A stretch of DNA of 61,565 bases from RUG572 sp964386385 (GTDB lineage: Bacteria > Verrucomicrobiota > Kiritimatiellia > RFP12 > UBA1067), in the NCBI GenBank assembly GCA_964386385.1, contig CAYLRN010000018.1:1-61565 (forward strand), in the 5' to 3' direction. Shown in pieces: positions 16,679-24,949 of the stretch (position 1 is its first letter; each line of letters starts with the position of its first letter). Under the pieces are notes generated by a model. The model did not search any database. It was not told where the DNA came from and saw nothing but the letters and a program-made list of their open reading frames with translations. The position numbers and the translations under genes were made by a program.

Positions 16679-17691
16679 AGGGCCGCCGCCAGAGGAAGCG
16701 ATTCAAGAGGAACGTCCGCCGCCCGTTCGAGTGGCTTGGCATCTTCCTCGGCATCGCCGTGATGTCGCGCCTGACGCATCGCGCGCTTTTCGCCCTCTGC
16801 GACTTCCTCGGCGCCGTCATGTTCCTCTTCGACCGCAGGGGGCGCGAGACGTCTCTTTTCAACCTCCGCGTGATCGAGGGCGTCCATCCCGCAGACCTGG
16901 ACTTCAAGAAGTCTCCGAAGACGCCGCCCACCCGGCGCGAACGGCTGATTCTGAAGCGCAGCTACAGGAACATGGCGCGGACGATCGGGCACGTCTTCTG
17001 GACGTGCCGCCACGCGAAGGAGCGCGCCGCGTCTGCGGCGATGCTGTCGGAGAAATGCCGGGAAGTCCTCGCCGCGCATCGTCCGCTGGTCACTGTGAGC
17101 GGGCATCTCGGATGCTGGGAAGTGCTTTCGCAGCTAGTCTTCCTCGAGGGGCGTAGGATGATGAGCGTTGCGAAGGACATCGGAACCGCAGGCATGACGG
17201 AGTTGCTGATGAAGTCGCGCCGCGAGATCGGGCAGACGATTGTACACGCCAACGGCGCGTTCCGTCCGCTGATGCAGGGCATCCGGAGTGGGTGCGACCT
17301 GGGGCTGCTCGTCGACCAGGTGGTGAAGCCGAAGGACGGCGGCGTGTGGGTGCGCTTCTTCGGGCGGCCGGTGCCGATGTCCGCCGCTCCGGCGTTCTTC
17401 TCCGCCAAGGGCAAGGCGCCGATCGTCGTCGCCTGGTCGCGTCCGCTCAGGGACGGCACGTACCGCTGCGAGTTCATCGCGCTGCACGGTCCGGAGGAGG
17501 CCCGCGACGTCTGGGCGTGCACGCAGGCGTGCGTCCGCGACCTGGAGCGCGTCATCCGCCGCCATCCGTCGTGCTGGGTCCTGAACTACCGCTATTTTCG
17601 CAGGAAGCCGACGGCGGAGGACCTTGCCCGGCTGCGCGAACGCGAGGCTGCCGCTGTGGACGGAAATGCGCCCGGCTGCGGCGGACGATGA
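16675..17691 (+). CDS. Lipid A biosynthesis acyltransferase-like protein (LpxL/HtrB family)
   Basis: 338 residues starting at GTG 16675, with GGAGG 8 nt upstream and a GTGA overlap with the upstream glycosyltransferase. A basic N-terminus (KGRRQRKRFKRNVRR) precedes one membrane segment. The family signature VTVSGHLGCWEV supplies the H-x4-E catalytic motif. LGLLVDQVVKPKDGGVWVRFFGRP corresponds to the conserved loop after the active site. It would add a secondary acyl chain to a lipid A precursor, or a similar acyl transfer at the inner membrane. Its presence with glycosyltransferases supports a Gram-negative outer-membrane lipid role for the cluster. Confidence 0.88.
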   Translation: MKGRRQRKRFKRNVRRPFEWLGIFLGIAVMSRLTHRALFALCDFLGAVMFLFDRRGRETSLFNLRVIEGVHPADLDFKKSPKTPPTRRERLILKRSYRNMARTIGHVFWTCRHAKERAASAAMLSEKCREVLAAHRPLVTVSGHLGCWEVLSQLVFLEGRRMMSVAKDIGTAGMTELLMKSRREIGQTIVHANGAFRPLMQGIRSGCDLGLLVDQVVKPKDGGVWVRFFGRPVPMSAAPAFFSAKGKAPIVVAWSRPLRDGTYRCEFIALHGPEEARDVWACTQACVRDLERVIRRHPSCWVLNYRYFRRKPTAEDLARLREREAAAVDGNAPGCGGR

Positions 17692-17707
17692 AGACAAGGA
17701 GATGAAA

Positions 17708-18496
17708 ATGTTCAAGAGCGAATATCCGACACCAAAATCCTTCCTTCTTGCTCCGCTTGTGTTTCTGGTGGGCATTGCGCTGCTCGTCGCGACGTGGGCG
17801 GTGATGGAGCCTGAGGCGCTTGTCCGCGCGTTCGACGACAACGGGCGCTCTCCGTTCGAGCTTGCGACGCTGCCGTTCTTCGCGGCAATCGTCCCGCTCG
17901 TCTGGTGGAAGTGTCCGTTCAACGGCTCCGCCCTGCGCAGGGCCGTCCTATGCTCGGCCGTGTCGTGCGTCGCGTTCTTCGCCGTGGCGAAGGAGCTTGA
18001 CTGGCATCTTGTCGCGATGCATTCGCTGTATCCTGAAATCGTCAATGCGAACGGGAGCGTGTACGGGCTCGTGAAGCCCGGCGGCGCGGCGTTGACGGGG
18101 ACGCCGTTCAAGATGCGTTTCCTGACGAATCCCGGCGCTCCGCTCGGGGCGAAGTGCGTGGTGGTGTTCTACTTCACGGCGTTCTTCGGCGTCTTCGCGG
18201 CGTTGCTCGCCTACTTCGCCAAGGATCTCGTCGTCGGGTTCTTCAAGCGCAATCCCGCCGCATGGAGCGTCTGCTTCCTCGGCGGCAGCGGCGTGGTGGT
18301 GCAGCTTTGCGACAGGATGCCGGCGTGGATCCGCCACGCGCGCGGACTTCCCAAGGCGAAGACGGTCGATTCCATTTCCTCGCTCTTCACCTGCTTCGAG
18401 GAGGGGTGCGAGATGTTCATAGCCGTCTTCGCCCTCATCGCCATCGTGCAGGCGTACAGGATGCGCAAGCCGAACGCGCAGCGCGAGGCCGCCTGA
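17708..18496 (+). CDS. Multi-pass membrane protein, unknown function
   Basis: 262 residues with about six membrane helices (LLAPLVFLVGIALLVATWAV, LPFFAAIVPLVWW, AVLCSAVSCVAFFAVA, CVVVFYFTAFFGVFAALLAYF, WSVCFLGGSGVVVQLC and EMFIAVFALIAIVQAY). No family recognised. The ATG at 17708 has AAGGAG 6 nt upstream; an ATG at 17702 would sit directly on the ribosome binding site. Located between the acyltransferase and a kinase-like gene in the envelope cluster. Confidence 0.78.
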   Translation: MFKSEYPTPKSFLLAPLVFLVGIALLVATWAVMEPEALVRAFDDNGRSPFELATLPFFAAIVPLVWWKCPFNGSALRRAVLCSAVSCVAFFAVAKELDWHLVAMHSLYPEIVNANGSVYGLVKPGGAALTGTPFKMRFLTNPGAPLGAKCVVVFYFTAFFGVFAALLAYFAKDLVVGFFKRNPAAWSVCFLGGSGVVVQLCDRMPAWIRHARGLPKAKTVDSISSLFTCFEEGCEMFIAVFALIAIVQAYRMRKPNAQREAA

Positions 18497-18522
18497 CGGA
18501 ATCGCGGGAGTGCGCGGGGACG

Positions 18523-19446
18523 ATGAGGCGCGATTTTAAAATAGACGAACTGCGCGGTGCGCTTGCCGGCTTCGGCGTGTCCGCAAGGCGATGCGTTCCG
18601 CTCCGCGGCTGTGCGCATTCACTCAACTTCCGCGTGGAGACGGAAGACGGCGAGGTCTTCGCCGCCAAGTGCTTCCCGTCCGCGAGACGCAGGATGTTCG
18701 CAAGGCTCGAGGCGCATTGCGCCTCGCTGCGCGGCGCGTCCGTCCCGCATTCGCTCTTTGGCGGAAGGACGGTCGAGTTCGGAAGGTGGAGCGTCCTGGC
18801 CTTCAAGTGGATTCCTGGCGAGGGCAGGATGCCGGCGGAGCTGACCGACGGCGAGCGGCGCGAGTTCGTTTCAGCCTACGGCGCGTTCCTTGACGCATTG
18901 CAGGATGACGGCAAGATTCTCCCGCTTCGCGACTATGCGGCGATGAAGGCGGACGTCCTGGCGTTCCTTTCCTCCGGCGGAGCTCCTGAGATCGCGAGGG
19001 AGCTTCGCGCAATGGGCGACGGCTTCACATGTCTGCCTGCGGAGAAGGTCAGGATAATACACGGCGACCTCCATTGGCGGAATTTCCACTTCGACGGCGG
19101 CCGCGTCTCCGGCTTTCTCGACGTCGAGGAGCTTCGCTTCGGAACGCCGGCGGAGGACTTTGTCCGCTACGTGGTCTGCGCCGCGGAGCATCTGCCGTGG
19201 CATGCGTTCGCGGCGCGGCGCCGGACGCTTGAGACGTTCGCCGCGCTCGTCCGCGAGACCGGGCTCTCGCACTGCGAGTGGACGTTCGCCATAGACGGTA
19301 GCCTGATACGCAAGCTCCACCGCAAGGTGGACGTCGCTCGGCCTGGAATCGCCGTGCGCCTGAACATGCTCTGGCGTTTTCGCTTCTACAGGCGTCTGCG
19401 TTCCATCGTGGACGAATTCTTTCGCAAAGGAGAAAGTCATGGATGA
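18523..19446 (+). CDS. Small-molecule or LPS-sugar kinase-like protein (APH/protein-kinase-like fold)
   Basis: 307 residues. The N-lobe holds the Lys motif FAAKCFPSARR. The catalytic loop is IIHGDLHWRNFHF (HGDLHxxN), followed by the metal-binding Asp in GFLDVEELRFGTPAEDFVRY. This pattern fits the aminoglycoside/choline/Kdo-kinase group, which phosphorylates hydroxyls on small molecules or LPS core sugars. With an LpxL-like acyltransferase and glycosyltransferases adjacent, an LPS-core kinase is the likeliest role, by inference. The next gene overlaps its end by 8 nt. Confidence 0.8.
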   Translation: MRRDFKIDELRGALAGFGVSARRCVPLRGCAHSLNFRVETEDGEVFAAKCFPSARRRMFARLEAHCASLRGASVPHSLFGGRTVEFGRWSVLAFKWIPGEGRMPAELTDGERREFVSAYGAFLDALQDDGKILPLRDYAAMKADVLAFLSSGGAPEIARELRAMGDGFTCLPAEKVRIIHGDLHWRNFHFDGGRVSGFLDVEELRFGTPAEDFVRYVVCAAEHLPWHAFAARRRTLETFAALVRETGLSHCEWTFAIDGSLIRKLHRKVDVARPGIAVRLNMLWRFRFYRRLRSIVDEFFRKGESHG

Positions 19447-20248
19447 CAAGCGCGTCAACGTTCTGTGTCTCAAATGGGGATCGTACTACGGCCCAGAATA
19501 CGTAAACCGCCTATACCATGGCGTGAAGGCGCACCTGAAGCGGACCTTCCGATTCGTCTGCGTGACTGACAGCCGCAGCGGCATAGAGCCGGAAATAGAG
19601 TGCGTCGATTTCGCGCCCAATCCGGACGTGAAGGGTCGCCACTGGCCGAACGTGCACTCCAAGCTCACCCTCTTCAAAAAGGGCTTTGCCGACCTGTCGG
19701 GCCCCACGCTCTTTCTCGACATAGACCTTCTTGTCTGCAACGATCTGGACAAGTTCTTCGACTACCGTCCGGGCGATTTCTGCATCATCCACAACTGGGT
19801 CGAACGCCGCAAGACGTGGCTTCGCAGCCTTCCTCCGATCGGCAACTCCTCCTGCTTCAGGTTCGACGCCGGAACGGACGTCGCGGACAGTGTCTTCCGC
19901 TGCTTCCTCCGCGACAAGGACGAACCATCTTTGGACGCATTCTTCCGAAAGGGTTCGCAGAAGTACCAGACGCGCGCGATGCGCGAAGTCGGAACCGTCT
20001 CGTGGTGGCCGGACGAATGGGTCTGCTCCTTCAAGCGCCAGTGCGTTCCGATGTTCCCGTTCAACCTCTTCATTCCGCCGCGTCCGCCGAAGACCGCCTC
20101 CATCATCGCCTTCCACGGCCGCCCCGATCTGCCGCAGGCGATTGGCGGATACTGGAACGACGAAGAGCATGGCCGCGTGCCGATCCATCTAGTCTGCCGC
20201 GCCGCCCCCTGGGTCGAGACGATGTGGAAGGGCGAAGCGGGAGATTAA
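19439..20248 (+). CDS. Glycosyltransferase, GT8-like
   Basis: 269 residues. LNVLCLKWG-like opening (VNVLCLKWGSYYGPEYVNRL), then the nucleotide-sugar/metal motif LFLDIDLLVCNDL (DxD) near residue 85, and later FHGRPDLPQAI, a His-containing motif similar to the GT8 HxxGxxKPW region. It would transfer a sugar from a nucleotide donor during envelope glycan assembly. The ATG at 19439 overlaps the previous gene, implying coupling. Last gene before the repeat-rich gap. Confidence 0.82.
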   Translation: MDDKRVNVLCLKWGSYYGPEYVNRLYHGVKAHLKRTFRFVCVTDSRSGIEPEIECVDFAPNPDVKGRHWPNVHSKLTLFKKGFADLSGPTLFLDIDLLVCNDLDKFFDYRPGDFCIIHNWVERRKTWLRSLPPIGNSSCFRFDAGTDVADSVFRCFLRDKDEPSLDAFFRKGSQKYQTRAMREVGTVSWWPDEWVCSFKRQCVPMFPFNLFIPPRPPKTASIIAFHGRPDLPQAIGGYWNDEEHGRVPIHLVCRAAPWVETMWKGEAGD

Positions 20249-21106
20249 GCGGTTAAGAGCTTAAGTCTGTGCCGCCGCGTCCGACGTGACGGCGGATGGC
20301 GGTCAAGAGTCTGGTGACCAAGCGGTTGTGTTCGCGCTGCCGTTGGGAGGGACGCGCTCCCGCGCGTCCGCCGTCACGGCGGACTCCCGCTCTGCCATCG
20401 TGCCGCTTCACCGGTAGGGCGCGACGTCCCGTCGCGCCGTCGTCAATGCGGTTCGTGTGCGCGTGACCGGGCGTTTCCGGGAGGGTCGCGCTCCCGCGCG
20501 ACCGAAACCCTGCGGACGGCGGACGCGCAGGAGCGCGTCCCTCCCATGTGGGGACGAATGTGGCGCGACGGGACGTCGCGCCCTACCGAATGCCGAACGT
20601 CGCGCCAATCGTCCGCAACTTAACCACTTGACTCTTAACCACCATGGTAGGGCGCGACGTCCCGTCGCGCCGTCGTCAATGCGGTTCGTGTGCGCGTGAC
20701 CGGGCGTTTCCGGGAGGGTCGCGCTCCCGCGCGACCGAAACCCTGCGTCGGCGGACGCGCAGGAGCGCGTCCCTCCCATGTGGGGACGAATGCGGCGGGG
20801 CGGAACGCCCCGCCCTGCCGGACGCCGAACGTCGTGCCAACCATCCGCAACTTAACCACTTAACTCTTAACCACTTAATCTCCTGGGAGGGTCGCGCTCC
20901 CGCGCGACCGAAACCCTGCGTCGGCGGACGCGCAGGAGCGCGTCCCTCCCATGTGGGGACGAATGCGGCGCGACGGGACGTCGCGCCCTACCGAATGACG
21001 AACGTCGCGCCAACCGTCCGCAACTTAACCACTTGACTCTTAACCACTTAATCTCCCGGGAGGGTCGCGCTCCCGCGCGACCGAAACCCTGCGGACGGCG
21101 GACTCC
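20243..21106. repeat. Mosaic of tandem hairpin repeats (233-bp and 173-bp units)
   Basis: No gene is present. A unit beginning GGTAGGGCGCGACG at 20413 recurs at 20646 (233-bp period). From its internal GGGAGGGTCGCG module (20479, 20712) it continues with a shorter 173-bp period (20885, 21058), the last copy ending near 21106. Each unit strings together GC-rich hairpins in both orientations (stems of 8-9 bp, loops TCC, TCCC or TCCT) and an A/T-rich module with TTAACCACTTAA-like words. An isolated hairpin lies at 20346-20370 and an A/T module at 20243-20265. Copies differ mainly where stems vary. Confidence 0.85.
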
Positions 21107-21118
21107 AGGGAATTGTTT

Positions 21119-21151
21119 TTAACGCAATCTTAACGGAACGCTAACGGTCTT
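21119..21151 (+). promoter_or_regulatory. Candidate Pho box: three direct repeats with exact 11-bp period
   Basis: TTAACG, TTAACG and CTAACG begin at 21119, 21130 and 21141, exactly one helical repeat apart. PhoB/PhoP-type response regulators bind direct repeats with this 11-bp spacing. The block lies just upstream of the -10 box at 21167 and replaces the -35, as expected for an activator-dependent phosphate-starvation promoter. The genes downstream encode a Na/Pi transporter and a PhoB/PhoR-like pair. Confidence 0.6.
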
Positions 21152-21166
21152 TTCATCTCCATTTCG

Positions 21167-21172
21167 TATAAT
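21167..21172 (+). promoter_or_regulatory. -10 box of the Na/Pi transporter operon
   Basis: TATAAT, a perfect -10, with no good -35 at 17 bp. Transcription should start near 21179, followed by AAGGAG (21187-21192) and the ATG at 21200. Confidence 0.6.
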
Positions 21173-21199
21173 CTGCGCCATGCAAAAAGGAGAAGAAAG

Positions 21200-22885
21200 A
21201 TGGACATGACGCAATTCACGACATCCGTGCTGGGAGGGCTTGCCATTTTCGTGTACGGAATGGGGCTGATGTCGGAGGGTCTTACGCAGATAGCAGGCGA
21301 CAGGATGAAGACGATTCTCGCCTACGTGACGAGGAATCGACTGGCGGCGATTCTCGCCGGCGGCGCGGTGACGGCCGTGATACAGAGCTCGTCCGCGACG
21401 AGCGTGATGACGGTAGGTTTCGTCAACGCAGGGCTTCTCTCGCTCCAGCAGGCGATTGGCGTCATATTCGGCGCGAACATCGGAACGACGGTGACCAGCC
21501 AGCTGGTGTCGGTGAATCTCGACGACATGGCGCTCCCGGCCGTCGTCCTCGGCGTCGTCGGACTTATGCTGGCGCGGCGCGCGAAGGCGCGCGGCGCATG
21601 GCGGACCGTTCTCGGATTCGGGCTTCTCTTCTTCGGGATGGGAATGATGTCCCATGAACTGAAGGCCGTCGCGGAACGTCCGGAATTCATCTCGTTCTTC
21701 TCGAAGTTCGACTGCTCGCCTTCGGCGACGGGGCATCTTCCCTTCTTGAACGTCTTGGGGGCGGTTGCCATCGGGACGCTGTGCACGATGGTCGTGCAGA
21801 GCTCGTCCGCCACGATAGGCATCACGATCGCCCTGGCCGGATCGGGTTTGATAAACGTCTACACTGCCGTGCCGATCGTGCTTGGCGACAACATCGGGAC
21901 GACGGTCACCGCCGCGCTCGCGTCCATCGGCACGAACGCCAACGCGAAAAGGACCGCTCTCGCACACGCGCTTTTCAACGTGATTGGGGTGGCGATGGTC
22001 GTCGCTTCGTTTGCGTTCACGTTCACGGGAGGCGACGGCACAAGGGCGCCGGCGTATTTCCACCTCGTGGCGGCTGTCACCGAGGGAGGTGGCGTCGGCG
22101 TCTGTCCGCCCGCGCGTTTCGTGGCGATGGCCCACACGGTCTTCAACGTCGCAAACGTAATCGTGCTGACGCCTTTCATCCCGCTCCTGGCGGCCCTCTG
22201 CGGGAAGATCGTTCCCGACGGCAAGGCGCAGCGCGCGGTCATTCTCGAACCTCACCTAATGGCGACTCCGGACATGGCGCTCTGCGCCGCGACAGTCGCG
22301 ATGGCGGACATGACGCGCAGGGCCTGGACTGTGGCGTCCGCGGCTCTCAGCGCCTGTCTCGGAAAGGCCCGCGTCGACGAAAACTCGATTGCAAAGGCGG
22401 AAAGCGGAATAGACGAAACGTACGATAGGATTCGCGACTACCTCGTCCGCATCTCCAGGCGCAGGCTCACGGACCGACAGGCCGAGATGATACCGGAGAT
22501 GATACACTGCATCGGCGACGCCGAAAGGATTTCCGACCTGGGGCTGCGCATATACCGCAAGACGTCGCGCATCCGCCGGGGAGGCGTCGACGAGGGATTC
22601 CTGGACGGGCTTCAGGACGTCATGGCCGACGTCCGGAAGTTCGCCCGCGAAACGGTCGACGCCGTCCGCTCCGGCAGACGGCCTGCCGACGACCCCGAAA
22701 AGACCGAACAGCGCATCCGCTCCGCGGCGAGGGAACTGTCCCGCTCGTTTGCCGCCGGCCTCGCGTCGCATGAAGACGCCGCCGCGGACGCGGCCGCGCT
22801 CCTCTCGGCGCTGTCGGCGCTCAGCGACATATCGCGCCATCTCGGAAACATCGCCACGCGCGCAGAGCGTTTCGCCGCAACGTGA
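21200..22885 (+). CDS. Na+/phosphate cotransporter with C-terminal PhoU-like domain (NptA/YjbB type)
   Basis: 561 residues. The membrane part (1-345) carries the inverted repeat of the PF02690 family, with two QSSSAT motifs (AVIQSSSATSVMTVGF and MVVQSSSATIGITIA) and two GANIGTTVT / GDNIGTTVT motifs. Residues about 350-560 form a helical PhoU-like domain with an Asp/Glu-rich metal-binding look (DETYDRIRDYLVRI, HCIGDAERISDLGL). It would import or balance inorganic phosphate at the inner membrane, with the PhoU part possibly sensing or gating. The ribosome binding site AAGGAG lies 7 nt upstream. The response regulator gene starts 15 nt downstream. Confidence 0.92.
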   Translation: MDMTQFTTSVLGGLAIFVYGMGLMSEGLTQIAGDRMKTILAYVTRNRLAAILAGGAVTAVIQSSSATSVMTVGFVNAGLLSLQQAIGVIFGANIGTTVTSQLVSVNLDDMALPAVVLGVVGLMLARRAKARGAWRTVLGFGLLFFGMGMMSHELKAVAERPEFISFFSKFDCSPSATGHLPFLNVLGAVAIGTLCTMVVQSSSATIGITIALAGSGLINVYTAVPIVLGDNIGTTVTAALASIGTNANAKRTALAHALFNVIGVAMVVASFAFTFTGGDGTRAPAYFHLVAAVTEGGGVGVCPPARFVAMAHTVFNVANVIVLTPFIPLLAALCGKIVPDGKAQRAVILEPHLMATPDMALCAATVAMADMTRRAWTVASAALSACLGKARVDENSIAKAESGIDETYDRIRDYLVRISRRRLTDRQAEMIPEMIHCIGDAERISDLGLRIYRKTSRIRRGGVDEGFLDGLQDVMADVRKFARETVDAVRSGRRPADDPEKTEQRIRSAARELSRSFAAGLASHEDAAADAAALLSALSALSDISRHLGNIATRAERFAAT

Positions 22886-22891
22886 TACAAT
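22886..22891 (+). promoter_or_regulatory. Possible internal -10 box before the response regulator
   Basis: TACAAT lies 9 nt before the TTG start at 22901, within the 15-nt gap after the transporter. No convincing -35 was found, so this is tentative. If used, the leader would be only 2-3 nt. Confidence 0.3.
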
Positions 22892-22900
22892 AGGTGCGTT

Positions 22901-23581
22901 TTGAAAAGCAGCGTCAAGATAGCGGTGATAGAGGACGAGGCGGCGATCCGCCGCGTGATCGCGCTCGCCCTGCGCACGGCGGGGTATGCTGACGTCGCGG
23001 AGGCGGACAGCGGCCGCGCCGGATGCGAGCTCGTGGAGCACGAGCGTCCGCAGCTCGTGCTCCTTGACGTCATGCTCCCCGGCATGGACGGCATCGAGGT
23101 GTGCAGACGCATCCGCTCCAACCCCGCCACGAGCGGCACGCCAATCATCATGATCACCGCGAAAGGCGACGAACGCGATGTCGTCGCCGGCCTCGACGCC
23201 GGCGCGAACGACTATGTCGTAAAGCCATTCTCGAAGGAGGTGCTTCTCGCCCGGATCCGCGCCGCGCTGCGCCACGCGGACGGACGCCGGACTGAAACCG
23301 TGGGGTTCGACGGTCTTGCGATCGACGACGCCACGCACGTCGTCCAGATCGACGGCCGCCCCATTTGCCTCACCTTGAGCGAATACAGGATTCTCGAACT
23401 CCTTGCGGCGGGACGGGGGCGCGTCTTCACGCGCCCCATGATCATAGACGGGATATCCGACGGGCAGAAGACCGTCACGGAACGGACGATCGATGTGCAG
23501 ATGGTCAGCCTGAGGAAGAAACTCGGAGAATGGGCGCGGCACGTCGAAACCGTCCGCGGCGTCGGCTACCGGATAAACTGA
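22901..23581 (+). CDS. Response regulator, OmpR/PhoB family
   Basis: 226 residues from a TTG start. The receiver domain (1-120) has the acidic pocket IEDEA, the phospho-acceptor Asp in LVLLDVMLPGMDG, Thr in IIMITAKG and Lys in YVVKPFSKEVL. The C-terminal winged helix (about 130-226) includes LTLSEYRILELLAAGRGRVFTRPMI and TIDVQMVSLRKKLG, ending in RGVGYRI. It probably controls the phosphate regulon and the 11-bp repeats at 21119-21151. The histidine kinase gene overlaps by 1 nt (TGATG). The PhoB assignment rests on the neighbouring Na/Pi gene and the repeat spacing. Confidence 0.92.
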   Translation: MKSSVKIAVIEDEAAIRRVIALALRTAGYADVAEADSGRAGCELVEHERPQLVLLDVMLPGMDGIEVCRRIRSNPATSGTPIIMITAKGDERDVVAGLDAGANDYVVKPFSKEVLLARIRAALRHADGRRTETVGFDGLAIDDATHVVQIDGRPICLTLSEYRILELLAAGRGRVFTRPMIIDGISDGQKTVTERTIDVQMVSLRKKLGEWARHVETVRGVGYRIN

Positions 23582-24867
23582 TGGAGCACGCGGTCAAAAG
23601 CTGGGCGGCCACGGCGACGGCCGTCGCCGGAATCGTGGTCTTCGGCGTCGTCCTGCTAGTGCAGACGCACAACTTCACGAACGTGGTGGAGGCTCTCGCC
23701 GAAAGCGACATCCGCGAACGCACCGCGTTCGCCGTGGCGATGCTCTCGGGTCCGCTTGCGGATGGCGACATGGACGCCGTGAGAAAGGTCTGCGACGAAC
23801 GCCACAGGCAGGGCGTGAGGGTGACGGTCGTGAACCCGGACGGCTCCGTCGCGTACGACACGGACGCGATGTCGGGCAACCACCTTGCGCGGGACGAGAT
23901 CCACAGGGCGTTCTCGGACGGCGCCGGCTTCGTGCGCCGAATGTCGGAAACGCTCGGCTCGTACCAGCTCTACTGCGCAAGAAGGGTTGGCGACAGGGTG
24001 GTGCGGCTTGCCGTCCCCTACGACGGAGTCCTTGAGCCGGTCAGGCTCGCGAAGCGCGGAATCATGGCCGCGGGCGCAGTCGGCGCACTGTCCGTCGTCC
24101 TGATATTCGTCCTCACGCGCAGCCTTTCGGGCCGGCTCGACGAGCAGGCGAAGGCGCTCATTGCGGCGGAGGCGAACGAACGCTTCAGGCGTGAATTCAC
24201 CGCCAACGTCACGCACGAGCTCAAGACCCCGATAACTGCGATCGCAGGCGCCGTCGAGATGATGGGCGACGGCACGGCGCTGGAGGACGGCGAACGGCGC
24301 GAACTGATGGACATCGTGCACGAGCAGACGAAACGCCTGAACGCGCTCGTCAGGGACGTCCTCGCCCTCGCGCAGATCGAACGCGAACAGACGGAGGCGC
24401 ATCCCGATTTCGTGCCGTTTCCGCTTGCGTCGGTGATCGACACCGTCGCCACGCTTGAATCAGGCCGGGCCAGGCAGGCGAACGTCGCGCTGAACGTGAG
24501 GAGGAACGACCCGGCCGTTGTGGCCGGAGACCCGCATCTCATAGAGCAGGCCGTCGTCAATCTCGTGGAGAACGCTCTCAGGTATTCGGGCGCGGAATGC
24601 GTGGAAATCGATTCCCGCGTGGCGGACGGCATGGCGGAGATATCCGTGACCGACTACGGAATCGGAATTCCCGCGGAGCATCTGCCGCATCTCTTCGCCC
24701 GGTTCTACAGGGTCGACCGCGCGCGAAGCCGGGCGCTCGGCGGCACCGGCCTTGGGCTTGCGATAGTCAAGCACATCGCGATCCTGCACGGCGGACAGGC
24801 GTCGGTGGAGTCTTCGCCCGGCGACCGCACGGTCTTCACCATCCGCCTGCCTCTCTTCGGCGGATGA
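23581..24867 (+). CDS. Sensor histidine kinase, PhoR-like
   Basis: 428 residues. TM1 (about 8-27), a periplasmic sensor of about 130 residues, TM2 (about 162-180), then a HisKA dimerisation domain with ANVTHELKTPITAI (phospho-acceptor His). The ATPase domain shows N-box VVNLVENALRYSG, G1 DYGIGIPAEHLPHLFARFYR and G2 GTGLGLAIVKHI. It would phosphorylate the adjacent response regulator. The periplasmic part (VTVVNPDGSVAYDTDAM) resembles PAS-like sensor folds of the PhoR/WalK group. Translation is coupled to the upstream regulator gene. Confidence 0.92.
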   Translation: MEHAVKSWAATATAVAGIVVFGVVLLVQTHNFTNVVEALAESDIRERTAFAVAMLSGPLADGDMDAVRKVCDERHRQGVRVTVVNPDGSVAYDTDAMSGNHLARDEIHRAFSDGAGFVRRMSETLGSYQLYCARRVGDRVVRLAVPYDGVLEPVRLAKRGIMAAGAVGALSVVLIFVLTRSLSGRLDEQAKALIAAEANERFRREFTANVTHELKTPITAIAGAVEMMGDGTALEDGERRELMDIVHEQTKRLNALVRDVLALAQIEREQTEAHPDFVPFPLASVIDTVATLESGRARQANVALNVRRNDPAVVAGDPHLIEQAVVNLVENALRYSGAECVEIDSRVADGMAEISVTDYGIGIPAEHLPHLFARFYRVDRARSRALGGTGLGLAIVKHIAILHGGQASVESSPGDRTVFTIRLPLFGG

Positions 24868-24912
24868 CCTCCCCCGCGTTTTCACCACTTCCCCCTCCTT
24901 CCGCGGATTTGG

Positions 24913-24920
24913 TATATTAT
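24913..24920 (+). promoter_or_regulatory. Possible -10 region before the MetY-like gene
   Basis: TATATTAT is the only A/T-rich block between the kinase gene and the ATG at 24950. No clear -35 is visible. Confidence 0.35.
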
Positions 24921-24949
24921 TGGTTCGTCGTATGAAAGGAATCGCGAAA

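Noticed and set aside
20457..21036. Short open frames within the repeat array
   Set aside because: They merely read through tandem hairpin repeats and change frame between copies; the peptides are Arg-rich repeats.
20413..21082. CRISPR array
   Set aside because: Periods of 233 and 173 bp, hairpin modules in both orientations and repeated spacers do not fit CRISPR; no cas genes are present.
24868..24949. SAM or other riboswitch before the MetY-like gene
   Set aside because: The gap is only 82 nt, pyrimidine-rich, and shows no conserved SAM-riboswitch elements or expression-platform hairpin.
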